Shown here piece by piece: positions 30,653 through 40,400 of a stretch of 64,000 bases of DNA. A program made the position numbers and the translations under genes. This DNA comes from Barrientosiimonas humi. GTDB lineage: Bacteria > Actinomycetota > Actinomycetes > Actinomycetales > Dermatophilaceae. Each line of letters opens with the position of its first letter. The first letter of the stretch is position 1. The notes below the pieces were generated by a model, which saw nothing but the letters and a program-made list of their open reading frames with translations, was not told where the DNA came from and ran no database searches. The DNA lies in assembly GCF_006716095.1 (NCBI RefSeq), contig NZ_VFOK01000001.1, positions 2,945,375 to 3,009,374 on the forward strand, given 5' to 3'.

Positions 30653-30766
30653 ATGTCCCCGTCCCCGAAACCCCCCGAGAAAGCAGTGGACCCCTCCCAC
30701 CAGCCCGACCCCGCCGACGACGACCCGAGTCATAGTCCCTCCCCGCACGGAGGTGACCCCCGTTGA
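30653..30766 (+). CDS. Possible 37-aa leader ORF upstream of the CNNM gene
   Basis: MSPSPKPPEKAVDPSHQPDP... runs to a TGA that overlaps the TTG start of the next gene (TTGA). The peptide is Pro/Asp-rich and disordered. The overlap is typical of coupled translation, yet the upstream ribosome site is weak and the composition could be chance in this G+C-rich sequence. Confidence 0.3.
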   Translation: MSPSPKPPEKAVDPSHQPDPADDDPSHSPSPHGGDPR

Positions 30767-32160
30767 TCGCCACCATCGGCATGCTCCTGCTGGGCGTGCT
30801 CGCGATCCTGCTGATCATCGCCGCGAACGGCTACTTCGTGGCCCAGGAGTTCGCGTACATGTCCGTCGACCGCGTCCGCCTGCGGACCGCCGCGGCGGGC
30901 GGTGACAAGGCCGCCGAGCGCGCGCTCTCGGTCACCCAGCGCACCTCGTTCATGCTGTCGGGCGCCCAGCTCGGCATCACCGTCACCGGCCTGCTCGTCG
31001 GGTACGTCGCCGAGCCGCTCGTCGGCGAGTCGCTCGGGACCCTGCTCGGCGGGGTCGGCGTCCCCGCCGCGGTCGGGATCACGGTCGGCACCATCGCCGC
31101 CCTGGCCATCTCGACGATCGTGCAGATGATCTTCGGCGAGCTGTACCCGAAGAACCTCGCGATCGCGAGCCCGGACCCGCTGGCCCGCCGGCTGGCCCGG
31201 TCGACCGTGATCTACCTCAAGGCCTTCGGCTGGCTCATCGTCATCTTCGACAAGGCCGCCAACCTGCTGCTGCGCGCGCTGCGCATCGACCCCGTCGAGG
31301 ACGTCGACTCCTCCGCGACCGCGCGCGACCTGGAGTCGATCGTGGCCGACTCGCGGGCCAGCGGCGACCTGCGCGGCGAGCTGTCGTTCACCCTCGACCG
31401 CATCCTGGAGTTCCCCGAGCAGGACGTCGAGCACGCGATGATCCCCCGCTCGCGCGTCGACACCGTGCTCACCGGCACCCCGGTCGCGGACGTGCGTCGC
31501 CTCATGGCCGAGGGGCACACCCGCTATCCCGTGGTGACCGAGCTCGACGAGGTCGTCGGCGTCGTCTTCCTGATCGACGTGCTGCAGACCGAGGACTCCG
31601 GCCCGGTCCAGCGCATCATGCGCTCGCCGCTGGTGCTGCCGACCCTGATGCCGCTGCCCGAGGCGTTCGCGCTGATGCGCGACACGAAGAACGAGCTCGC
31701 CTGCGTCATCGACGAGTACGGCGGTTTCGCCGGCGTCATCACCATGGAGGACCTGGCCGAGGAGCTCGTCGGGGAGATCACCGACGAGCACGACGCCGAG
31801 GCCCACGAGGTCGTCGAGTCGGCCGAGCCCGACGTGTGGACGATGGACGGCGACGTGCCGGTCGACGAGGCCGAGCGGGCGATCGGGCACGACCTGCCGC
31901 GCGCCGACTACGAGACGATCGCCGGCCTGGTCATCGCCCAGAGCGGCACGCTGCCCGCCGAGGGCGAGGTCGTGTCGGTCGAGCTTCCCGCCGACCCGGC
32001 CGAGCTGGTCAACGACGAGCAGTTGCGCCGCAGCATCGACGTCGAGATCCTCGAGGTCGCCCGGCACGTGCCCTCCCAGGTGCGGGTGCGCCTGGTCGAG
32101 CACGGACCCACCGACGAGGCGGCCGAGGCCGCCCGCGACGAGCAGGAGCAGCGCTCATGA
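30763..32160 (+). CDS. CNNM/CorC-family membrane protein with CBS domains (first of two)
   Basis: A 465-aa protein with an N-terminal DUF21/CNNM domain of about four hydrophobic segments (MLLLGVLAILLIIAANGYFVAQEFA; GITVTGLLVGYVAEPL; IVQMIFGELYPKNLA; FGWLIVIFDKAANLLL). A CBS pair follows (DVEHAMIPRSRVDTV...; DEYGGFAGVITMEDLAEELVGEI), then a C-terminal CorC/HlyC transporter-associated domain. The family is linked to Mg2+/Co2+ export or membrane homeostasis. The TTG start at 30763 has GGAGGTGA eight bases upstream. It overlaps the next gene by four bases. Confidence 0.92.
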   Translation: MIATIGMLLLGVLAILLIIAANGYFVAQEFAYMSVDRVRLRTAAAGGDKAAERALSVTQRTSFMLSGAQLGITVTGLLVGYVAEPLVGESLGTLLGGVGVPAAVGITVGTIAALAISTIVQMIFGELYPKNLAIASPDPLARRLARSTVIYLKAFGWLIVIFDKAANLLLRALRIDPVEDVDSSATARDLESIVADSRASGDLRGELSFTLDRILEFPEQDVEHAMIPRSRVDTVLTGTPVADVRRLMAEGHTRYPVVTELDEVVGVVFLIDVLQTEDSGPVQRIMRSPLVLPTLMPLPEAFALMRDTKNELACVIDEYGGFAGVITMEDLAEELVGEITDEHDAEAHEVVESAEPDVWTMDGDVPVDEAERAIGHDLPRADYETIAGLVIAQSGTLPAEGEVVSVELPADPAELVNDEQLRRSIDVEILEVARHVPSQVRVRLVEHGPTDEAAEAARDEQEQRS

Positions 32161-33200
32161 GCAACCCCTGGGTCGTCGTCGTGTCGACGTTCGCGCTGAT
32201 CGCGCTCAGCGCGTTCTTCGTCATCATCGAGTTCGCGCTGCTCGGCGCCCGCCGCCACCGGCTGGAGGAGGCCGCGACGACCAGTCGCGCCGCCCGCGCC
32301 GCGCTGCGCTCGTCCAACGAGCTGACGGTCATGCTCGCCGGCGCACAGCTCGGCATCACCGCCTGTACGTTCGCGCTCGGCGCGATCACCAAGCCGGCGG
32401 TCGACGGGTTCCTCGGCCCGGTGCTCGAGGGTTGGGGCTTCCCGCCCCAGGTCAGCGGGGTCAGCGCCTTCGTGCTGTCGCTGCTGCTCGTGACCTTCCT
32501 GCACCTGGTCGTCGGCGAGATGGCGCCGAAGTCGTGGGCGATCGCGCACCCCGAGCAGTCGGCGGTCGCGATCGGTCTGCCGGCACGGGCGTTCATCTGG
32601 CCGCTGCGGCCGCTGCTCACCTGGATCAACAAGGTGGCCAACCGGCTCGTCGCCCGCTCGGGCGTGACCCCAGTCGACCGGGCCGCGGTCGGCGGCCGTG
32701 ATGCCGAGACGATCCGGCAGCTGGTCCAGGACTCGGTCAACGTGGGCGCGCTCGACGCGTCCTACCGGTCCCAGCTGGACGGCGCGCTGGAGCTGGAGCA
32801 GCTGAAGGTCGGCGACCTCGTGGCCGAGCGGCCCAGCCCGCCGACCTCGGTGCCGGCCGCGGCCAGCGTCGCCGACGTGCAGGCCGCCTCGGCCCGCAGC
32901 GGGCACCTGCGCATCCTGCTCGAGAGCACCGCCCCGGGCGCGCTGCCCGGCGTGATCCACGTGCGCGACACCCTGCTGTCCGACCCGGGCACGGCGGCCC
33001 GGCCGTTCGCCCGGCAGACCCTGGAGCTGTCGCCGGAGACCCTCGCCTACGAGGCGTTCGCGCGCATGCGCGAGGCGAGCGAGCAGCTCGCGGTGGTGCG
33101 CGACGACGGCCGCCTCGTCGGCGTGCTCACCGTGCGCGACATCCTGCGCTGGCTGCTGCCGCACGTCGAGGGGATCGAGGGCGAGACGCAGCAGGTGTGA
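32157..33200 (+). CDS. CNNM-family membrane protein with CBS domains (second of two)
   Basis: A 347-aa partner with the same DUF21 domain (VVVSTFALIALSAFFVIIEFALLG; LGITACTFALGAIT; SLLLVTFLHLVVGEMAPKSWAI) and a divergent CBS pair (LRILLESTAPGALPGVIHVRD...; LVGVLTVRDILRWLLP), but no C-terminal CorC domain. ATG overlaps the preceding stop (ATGA). Such two-gene CNNM pairs are common in actinobacteria and suggest a heteromeric membrane complex. A strong hairpin follows the stop. Confidence 0.9.
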   Translation: MSNPWVVVVSTFALIALSAFFVIIEFALLGARRHRLEEAATTSRAARAALRSSNELTVMLAGAQLGITACTFALGAITKPAVDGFLGPVLEGWGFPPQVSGVSAFVLSLLLVTFLHLVVGEMAPKSWAIAHPEQSAVAIGLPARAFIWPLRPLLTWINKVANRLVARSGVTPVDRAAVGGRDAETIRQLVQDSVNVGALDASYRSQLDGALELEQLKVGDLVAERPSPPTSVPAAASVADVQAASARSGHLRILLESTAPGALPGVIHVRDTLLSDPGTAARPFARQTLELSPETLAYEAFARMREASEQLAVVRDDGRLVGVLTVRDILRWLLPHVEGIEGETQQV

Positions 33201-33223
33201 CGAACCGAGCGTGACGTTCCGCG

Positions 33224-33271
33224 GCCGGCGCACGGGGCCCACTCCTTCGGGAGCGGGGCCCGTGCGCCGGC
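33224..33271 (+). terminator. Long hairpin with TTCG loop after the CNNM pair
   Basis: GCCGGCGCACGGG pairs with CCCGTGCGCCGGC over 13 bp. After one mismatch three further pairs follow, then after a second the CTCC/GGAG pairs closed by a TTCG tetraloop. This is the strongest stem-loop I saw in the window and sits 24 bp after the stop. Confidence 0.85.
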
Positions 33272-33314
33272 GGCGCTGAGACCTGGCTCACAAAAAGTCC
33301 CGCCGAAAACCTCC

Positions 33315-33330
33315 GTAACCGTAAGTTAGC
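33315..33330 (+). promoter_or_regulatory. GTAACC-containing dyad upstream of the diiron oxygenase
   Basis: TAAC-CGTAA-GTTA is an inverted repeat about 55 bp before the ATG, in an AT-richer patch. The word GTAACCGTARGT is shared with the fadD6 operator, so the same regulator may act here; the similarity is short. Confidence 0.4.
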
Positions 33331-33384
33331 GACTACGCTGGGTCGGAACAGCAAGGTCACGCAGCAGACGTTCGGAGGATTGCG

Positions 33385-34290
33385 ATGACGCTCGCGCACG
33401 AGTTCCGCGCCCAGGTCGACGCCGACGACACGTTCCGCCGGCTGCTCTCCTCGAGCGAGCAGCTGTCGTACGACCCCAACAGCGAGATCGACTGGGAGAC
33501 CCCGCTCGACCCGACCCACTACGGGCTCAACCCCGAGTGGTCCACGCTCTACGGCACTCCCCTGTGGTCGGAGATGAGCGAGGAGCAGCGCATCACGCTG
33601 ACCCGCCACGAGGTCGGCTCGATCATGATGACGGGCATCTGGTTCGAGATGATCCTGCAGCAGATGATCCTGCGCGACCAGTACGTCAAGGACCCCGCCC
33701 AGGCCGAGTTCCGCTTCGCGCTCACCGAGATCGCCGACGAGTGTCGTCACTCGCTGATGTTCGCGCGCGCCTGCTCCGCGATGGGGGTGCCGCAGTACAA
33801 GCCGCACCGCATCAACATCGAGCTGGCCCGGTTCCTCAAGACCACCGCGTTCGGCGAGACGTCCTACGGCGCGATCCTGGTCGCCGAGGAGATGCTCGAC
33901 GTCATGCAGCGCGACTGGATGCGCGGCGACAACGTGCTCGAGATCGTGCGCGGCACCAGCCGCATCCACGTGGTCGAGGAGGCGCGGCACATGGCGTTCG
34001 CGCGGGCCGAGATGCGTGACCGGCTGGCCGACGTGTGGGCGCCCCGGCGACAGCTGGCGGCCAAGGTGATCTCGATCGCGGCGTACGTCATCGCGACGAG
34101 CATGGTGCGCGGCGACGTCTACGCCAACGCCGGGCTCGACAAGGACCGCGCCATGCGCGAGGCCAAGGAGAACCAGCACCACCACAACCTGATGCGGCTG
34201 AGCTCGATCCACCTGATGGACTTCCTCAGCGAGTGCCGGTTGCTCACCAAGGCGTCGGTGCCGTGGTACCGCGCCGCCCACATGCTCTGA
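33385..34290 (+). CDS. AurF/CmlI-like diiron oxygenase
   Basis: A 301-aa helical protein of the p-aminobenzoate N-oxygenase (AurF) family. The diiron ligands are visible in HEVGS (about residue 71), E115-IADECRHSLMF with E119 and H122, E150-region EE(M)LD, and HVVEEARHMAF with E198/E199 and H202. No membrane helices are evident. Known members oxidise aryl amines to nitro groups with O2, but most actinobacterial homologues are unassigned. The ferredoxin/FNR fusion starts 10 bp after the stop and should supply the electrons. AGGAT precedes the ATG. Confidence 0.85.
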   Translation: MTLAHEFRAQVDADDTFRRLLSSSEQLSYDPNSEIDWETPLDPTHYGLNPEWSTLYGTPLWSEMSEEQRITLTRHEVGSIMMTGIWFEMILQQMILRDQYVKDPAQAEFRFALTEIADECRHSLMFARACSAMGVPQYKPHRINIELARFLKTTAFGETSYGAILVAEEMLDVMQRDWMRGDNVLEIVRGTSRIHVVEEARHMAFARAEMRDRLADVWAPRRQLAAKVISIAAYVIATSMVRGDVYANAGLDKDRAMREAKENQHHHNLMRLSSIHLMDFLSECRLLTKASVPWYRAAHML

Positions 34291-34300
34291 TCGGCGCCGC

Positions 34301-35857
34301 ATGACCTTCGTGATCACGCAGTCCTGCTGCGCGGACGCCTCCTGCGTGTCCGTGTGCCCCGTCAACTGCATCCACCCCACGCCCGACGAGCCCGACTTCG
34401 GCCACGTCGACACGCTGTACGTCGACCCCTCCGTGTGCATCGACTGCGGCGCCTGCCTCGACGCGTGCCCGGTCGGCGCGGCCCGCCCGGCCGATTCGCT
34501 GGTGGGCCGCGAGAAGCGGTTCGTCGAGATCAACGCCGAGTTCTACAAGGACCACCGGACCGAGACCGAGTGGACCGCGCCGGCCTTCACGCACGCCTCC
34601 GACAAGGACGGCGGGCGACTGCGGGTGGCGATCGTCGGCACCGGGCCCGCGGCGTCGTACACCGCCCGGCACCTGCTCACCACCACCGACTGCGTGATCA
34701 CCATGATCGAGCGGCGCTCCGCCCCGGGCGGGCTGCTGCGCGCCGGGGTCGCGCCGGACCACACCGGCACCCGCGGGATGGTCGACACCTTCCGGTGGGT
34801 CTATCGCCACCCGCGCACGACCGTGCACCTCGGGGTCGAGGTCGGTCGCGACATCACCCACGAGGAGCTGACCCGCCACCACCACGCGGTGGTCTACGGC
34901 ACCGGCGCGGGCGACAACCCCGAGCTCGGCATCGACGGCGAGGACTCGCCGGCCGTGGTGACCGCCGCCGAGCTGGTGCGCTGGTTCACCGGCCACGAGG
35001 ACCAGGCGCCGGTGCGGCTGGACTCCGAGCGGGTCGTCGTCGTCGGCAACGGCAACGTCGCGCTCGACGTGGCGCGCGTGCTGCTGGCCACGCCCGACGT
35101 GCTGCGCCGCAGCGACGTCAGCGACGCCGCCCGGGCCGAGCTCGAGCGCAGCGCGATCCGCGAGGTCGTGCTGCTCGCGCGGCGCGGCCCGCAGCACGCG
35201 GCCTTCACCCGGCCCGAGCTGCTCATGCTCCCCGAGTCGATGGACGCCGAGGTCGTGATCTCCCGCTCGGTCGGGGTCGAGGAGACCGTCGCGGCCATCA
35301 CCGAGCCGCGGCTGAGCGTGCTGCGCGAGCTGCCGGTGGTCGACCTCGACTGGGCGTCCGAGCCTGCGCCCGGGCGACGCCTGGTGCTGGCCTTCGACGC
35401 CGCGGTGGAGTCGGTCGGCGACGGCGAGCTGACCCTGCGTCACACCGGCAGCGCCGAGGGCACCTGGCAGACGCCGTCGCGGATGCTGGTGCGCGCCAAC
35501 GGTTTTCGGGTGCGACCCATCGAGGGTCTGCCGTTCGACCCGGTGCAGGGCCGCATCCCGCAGGACGCCGGGCGGGTGCTCGACGACACCGGCGGCGAGG
35601 CGCTGCCGGGAACGTACGTCGTCGGCTGGGCCAAGCGCGGCGCGCAGGGCGGCATCGGGGCCAACCGGCACGACGCCGAGGAGACCGTGGCCAGCATGCT
35701 GCAGGACGCCCTCGACGGCCGGCTCGAGGCCCCCGCGCAGGGTCCGCTGTCGCTGCGGCGGTCGCTGCTGCGCACCGGCCGCACCTCGACCCGGCGCGGT
35801 CTCAAGGCGCTCGACCGCGAGCACGACCGGCGTCGGACGGCCGCCCACGACGGCTGA
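34301..35857 (+). CDS. Ferredoxin-ferredoxin/NADP+ reductase fusion (FprB-like)
   Basis: A 518-aa fusion. The first 75 residues form a bacterial ferredoxin with Cys sets CADASCVSVCPVNC and CIDCGACLDACP, able to hold two Fe-S clusters. The remainder is an adrenodoxin-reductase-like FNR with FAD motif VAIVGTGPAASYTARHL (about residue 107), NADP motif VVVVGNGNVALDVARVL and the closing YVVGWAKRGAQGGIGANR. M. tuberculosis FprB has the same layout. Being adjacent to the diiron oxygenase and separated by only 10 bp, it is the likely electron donor; P450s could also use it. Confidence 0.93.
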   Translation: MTFVITQSCCADASCVSVCPVNCIHPTPDEPDFGHVDTLYVDPSVCIDCGACLDACPVGAARPADSLVGREKRFVEINAEFYKDHRTETEWTAPAFTHASDKDGGRLRVAIVGTGPAASYTARHLLTTTDCVITMIERRSAPGGLLRAGVAPDHTGTRGMVDTFRWVYRHPRTTVHLGVEVGRDITHEELTRHHHAVVYGTGAGDNPELGIDGEDSPAVVTAAELVRWFTGHEDQAPVRLDSERVVVVGNGNVALDVARVLLATPDVLRRSDVSDAARAELERSAIREVVLLARRGPQHAAFTRPELLMLPESMDAEVVISRSVGVEETVAAITEPRLSVLRELPVVDLDWASEPAPGRRLVLAFDAAVESVGDGELTLRHTGSAEGTWQTPSRMLVRANGFRVRPIEGLPFDPVQGRIPQDAGRVLDDTGGEALPGTYVVGWAKRGAQGGIGANRHDAEETVASMLQDALDGRLEAPAQGPLSLRRSLLRTGRTSTRRGLKALDREHDRRRTAAHDG

Positions 35858-35881
35858 CCGCCGGGTGCCTATGGTTGCCCG

Positions 35882-37396
35882 GTGCTTCACCGTCCCCGCC
35901 GGCAGGGTCTGCTCGCCGGCCTCACCGCGCTGACCCTGCTCGCCTCGGCCGCCTGCACGGCCGACACCCCCGACCCGGCCGGGTCGACGTCGTCCACCGG
36001 ACCGACGACCACCCCGGGCACCGGCTCCACGACGGGCCCGGGCACGCCGTCGCCGACGCCGCTCACGCCGGGCGACCCGCTGCCCAACCTGCCCGCCGAG
36101 CTCACGCCGGGGGTGAGCGACGACGCGGTGACCGACCAGACGTACCGGATCAGCCTGTCGGTCCCCCGCATCCCGCAGACGCCCGGGCTCACCCGCTGGC
36201 TGGTGGGGCAGCGCGACCGCACCGCGAGCACGTTCCGCTCCGACTACGGCCCGGCGAAGAGCCCGACCAGCGCCGAGCTCAACGGCGACTGGCGCCTCAT
36301 CGGGGCGAGCCCGCAGGTGGTGGGGGTGCGCCTGTCGCGGATGGAGCTCTCCGGCGCGTCGACGGTCGATCTCGACACCTTCGTGTGGTGGGACGTCGCC
36401 GCCGGCCGCCGGATCCCCGCCCGCGGGCTGGTGCGCGGCGACGCCTGGTCGCGCCTGTCGGCCGAGGTCACCCGCCGGCTCGGCGAGCGCGCCGACCCCG
36501 ACGACCTCAAGGCGCGGCTGGCCGAGCCGGAGGCGCCCGAGGGCGCGGGCCCGGCCATCGCGTTCCTGCGCGACGGACGCATGTGGGTCGGGTTCGAGCC
36601 CGGCGAGGTCGCGCCCTACTCCGAGGGCGCGGTGTCGGTGGTGCTGCCCCGCGCGGTCGGTGACGCGCTGCTGTCCGAGCAGGGCAGCGCCGCTCGCGAC
36701 GCGGCGGTGAAGCCGACGGCGGTGGGCCGGCCCACGACGAGCACCACCGCTCCCCCGACCACGCCGACGCCGTCGACCACCGCACGACCGGTCGACTGCA
36801 CGGTCGAGCGGTGCGTGGCGCTGACGTACGACGACGGCCCGGGCGCGCACACCGAGCGGCTGCTGTCGACGCTGCGCAGCAAGGGGGCCCGGGCGACGTT
36901 CTTCATGCTGGGCGAGCAGGCCAGCCGCTATCCGGAGGTCGTGCAGTCGGTCAAGAACGCCGGCATGGAGATCGGGTCGCACTCCTGGGGCCACGAGCAG
37001 CTCACCGCCATGACGCCCGGCGCGCTGCGCAGCGACCTGTCGCGCACCAACCAGACGCTGTCGCAGCTCACCGGCACGCCGGTGCGGCTGGTGCGGCCGC
37101 CGTACGGCGCGCGCACGGCGCAGGTCGACAAGGTGTCCGGGGAGCTGGGCATGGCCGAGGTGCTGTGGGACGTCGACACGCTGGACTGGAAGTACCGCGA
37201 CCCCGGCCGGCTGCCGAAGGACGCGACGAGCGCGGTGCGGCCCGGGTCGATCGTGCTCATGCACGACATCCACCGCAGCACGGTCGACGGGGCGCCGGCG
37301 CTGATCGACGCGCTGCAGAAGAAGGGCTACACGCTCGTGACGGTGTCGGAGCTGCTCGGCTCGACGCAGGCGGGGAAGACCTACTCCCGCCGCTGA
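35882..37396 (+). CDS. Lipoprotein polysaccharide deacetylase
   Basis: A 504-aa protein exported as a lipoprotein (LLASAAC lipobox, Cys25). It has a Thr/Pro/Ser linker (about 26-70), an unassigned middle domain (about 75-265), a second Thr/Pro linker, then a NodB deacetylase domain. The catalytic motifs are TYDDGPG (metal/base Asp), HSWGHE (metal His), RPPYGAR, DVDTLDWKYRDP and LMHDIH. Such enzymes remove acetyl groups from peptidoglycan or other wall glycans, giving lysozyme resistance. The GTG start at 35882 is close behind the fusion gene (24 bp). Confidence 0.92.
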   Translation: MLHRPRRQGLLAGLTALTLLASAACTADTPDPAGSTSSTGPTTTPGTGSTTGPGTPSPTPLTPGDPLPNLPAELTPGVSDDAVTDQTYRISLSVPRIPQTPGLTRWLVGQRDRTASTFRSDYGPAKSPTSAELNGDWRLIGASPQVVGVRLSRMELSGASTVDLDTFVWWDVAAGRRIPARGLVRGDAWSRLSAEVTRRLGERADPDDLKARLAEPEAPEGAGPAIAFLRDGRMWVGFEPGEVAPYSEGAVSVVLPRAVGDALLSEQGSAARDAAVKPTAVGRPTTSTTAPPTTPTPSTTARPVDCTVERCVALTYDDGPGAHTERLLSTLRSKGARATFFMLGEQASRYPEVVQSVKNAGMEIGSHSWGHEQLTAMTPGALRSDLSRTNQTLSQLTGTPVRLVRPPYGARTAQVDKVSGELGMAEVLWDVDTLDWKYRDPGRLPKDATSAVRPGSIVLMHDIHRSTVDGAPALIDALQKKGYTLVTVSELLGSTQAGKTYSRR

Positions 37397-37490
37397 ACGC
37401 CTGTGCCGCCGGAGTGCGTGGCGATCGTCCACAGGCCGGTCGTGACCGGGCTCGCCGTCCACAGGCCGGCGCAGATCCCGGGGACTGACG

Positions 37491-40400
37491 GTGGTCGCGG
37501 TTACCGTCGAAGACGTGGAACGGGCGTACGACGTGCGGGGAGCCGAGTGGGTCACTCGGGTCACCGACGACGCCATCGCCCGCGCCTGCGGCACCCCGGC
37601 GCTGGAGCGCGGACAGGGATACGTCGACGCCGAGCGGGTGCGCTCGGTCACCACCGGCGACCAGGGCCGGATGCTGCTGGGCGTGGTGGCCGGCGGTCGT
37701 CCGACGCCCTACTCCACGATGATCGCGAGCGACGGCGACCTCGACGGCGAGCCGCGCTGGAGCGGGCGGTGCAGCTGCCCGGTCACGACGTCGTGCAAGC
37801 ACGTCGCGGCGGTGCTGCTCGCGGTGCGCGAGGAGCTGGTCGAGCAGGCCGACCCGGGGGCGCGGTGGCGGTCCGAGCTGCAGTCGGTGCTGAGTCGCGC
37901 CGAGCGCGCCGCGGCGGTCGGCCACCCCGAGCCCGAGCAGCTGGGGCTGCTGTTCCTGCTGCAGCACCGGCCGGGGCCCGCCGGCCGCCCACCGGTGGTC
38001 GACGTCGAGGTGCGGCCGAGCCGGCGCACCCGCACGGGCCGCTGGCACCAGACGTACGGCTGGGGCGAGGTGCTTCGCCCCGACTTCGCCAACCTCGGCG
38101 CCCGGGTGCGCGCCGACGGACCGCAGCAGGAGCTGCTGCTCGCGCTCGCCCGGGCCGCGGCGCTCGGTGAGTGGACCTCCGGCGCGCAGCCGCTGACGCT
38201 GCACGACGCGCCGCCGATCGTGTGGCCGATGCTGCGCGAGGTGCTCGCCGGCGGCGTGCTGCTCGAGCCCGAGCAACGGTCCCGACTCGTCGGGCGCACC
38301 GCCGTGACGACCAAGACCGTGCGGCTGCTGCACGAGCCCGCGCGGCTCGACGTCGAGGTCGCCGACGACCCCTCGGGGGCGCTCGACGTGACCGCGGTCG
38401 TCGACGGCTTCCCCGCCGGCGCCGAGGTGCACCTGCTCGGCGACCCGGCGCACGGCGTGATCGGGGTGCACGACGGCGAGCTGCTGCTCGGGCCGCTGGC
38501 CCCCGACCCCGACCCGCTGGCGCTCGCGCTGCTGCGCATGCCGCCGGTGCAGGTGCCCTCGCGCGACGCCGACACCTTCACCCACCACTTCCTGCCCGCG
38601 TTCGAGCGGCACGCCCCGGTGCGGCGGCGCTCGTCCGACGGGAGCACGACGCGGGCCGAGCGGGCCGGCGCCCAGCCGCTGCGGCTGCAGCTGCACGTGG
38701 GCGACCTGAGGCCGGGGCACGTGGTGGTGCAGCAGTTCTTCGGCTACGGCCCCACCCGGGTGCCGACCAGCCTCGGGGAGGCCTCGCCCGTGCGCCGCCG
38801 GCACGACGAGCAGACCCTGGTCCAGCGGCTGCACGAGCACCTGCACCCGCTGGGGCTCTACGAGCTGGTCGGCGGGCTGGGGCACTGGCCGGCCGCGGTC
38901 GTCACCCTCACCGGCATCGACGCGGTGCGGCTCACCGCCTCGCTCGACCGGCTCGCCCTGCTCGACGACGTCGAGATCGAGGTCGCCGACGACCTCCCGG
39001 CCTACGAGGAGTCCACCGCCGAGCCGCTCATCGAGATCGGCACGAGCGAGTCCGAGGGCGGTGACGCCGACTGGTTCGACCTGCACGTCGACGTCACGGT
39101 CGACGGCGAGGAGGTGCCGTTCGAGGCGCTGTTCGCCGCGCTGGCGCGCGACGAGGACTTCATGCTGCTCGACTCCGGCACCTACTTCCGGCTCGACCGG
39201 CCGGCGCTGCAGCGGCTGCGCACGCTGATCGGCGAGGCCCGCGAGCTGGCCGACCGCGAGTCGGGCACCAGCATCAACCGGTTCCAGGTCGGGCTCTGGC
39301 AGGAGCTGGTCGACCTCGGGGTCGTGGGCGAGCAGGCCCAGGCGTGGGAGCAGTCCGTCGAGCGGCTGCGCCAGCTCGACAAGCTGGTCCCGCCCGACCC
39401 GCCGCAGGGGCTGCGGGCCGAGCTGCGTCCCTACCAGCTCGACGGCTACGCCTGGCTGACGACGCTGTGGGACGCCGGCCTCGGCGGGGTGCTCGCCGAC
39501 GACATGGGCCTCGGCAAGACGCTGCAGACGCTGGCCACCGTCGCGCGCGCCCGCGAGCTCGGCGAGGTCGGCGGCGACGCCGGCCCGGTGCTGGTGGTCG
39601 CCCCCACGTCGGTGGTCGGGGCCTGGGTCGACGAGGCCGCGCGGTTCACCCCTGACCTGCGGGTCGTCGCCGTCACCCAGACCCACAGGAAGCGTCGCGA
39701 GCCGCTCGAGGAGGTGGTGGCGGGCGCGGACGTGGTGGTGACGTCGTACGCCGTGCTCCGGCTCGACGACGAGCAGTTCCACGCGCTGCCGTGGCGCGGG
39801 CTGGTGCTCGACGAGGCGCAGGCGGTGAAGAACCACCACTCCAAGACCTATCAAGCGGTCCGGCAGGTGCGGGCGCCGTTCCGACTGGCCATCTCGGGCA
39901 CCCCGCTGGAGAACTCGCTGATGGACCTGTGGTCGCTGCTGTCGATCACCGCTCCCGGGCTCTACCCGCGTCCCGACGACTTCACGGTGAGCTATCGGCG
40001 GCCGATCGAGTCGGGCCGCGCGCCCGAGCTGCTCGACCAGCTGCGGCGGCGCATCCGGCCGCTGATGATGCGCCGCACCAAGGCCGAGGTCGCGGCCGAC
40101 CTGCCCGAGAAGCAGGTGCAGGTGACGCACGTGCCGCTGGCCCCGGCCCACGCCCGCATCTACGACCAGCACCTGCAGCGCGAGCGCCAGCGGGTGCTGG
40201 GGCTGCTCGACGACCCCGACGCCAACCGCGTCGCGATCCTCGCCTCGCTCACCCGACTGCGGCAGCTGGCGCTCGACCCGGCCCTGATCGACGACTCCTA
40301 CTCCGACGTCGGCACCTCCGCCAAGGTCGCCGCGCTCGTCGAGCACCTGCGCGAGGTCGCGGCCGAGGGGCACCGGGCGCTGGTGTTCAGCCAGTTCACC

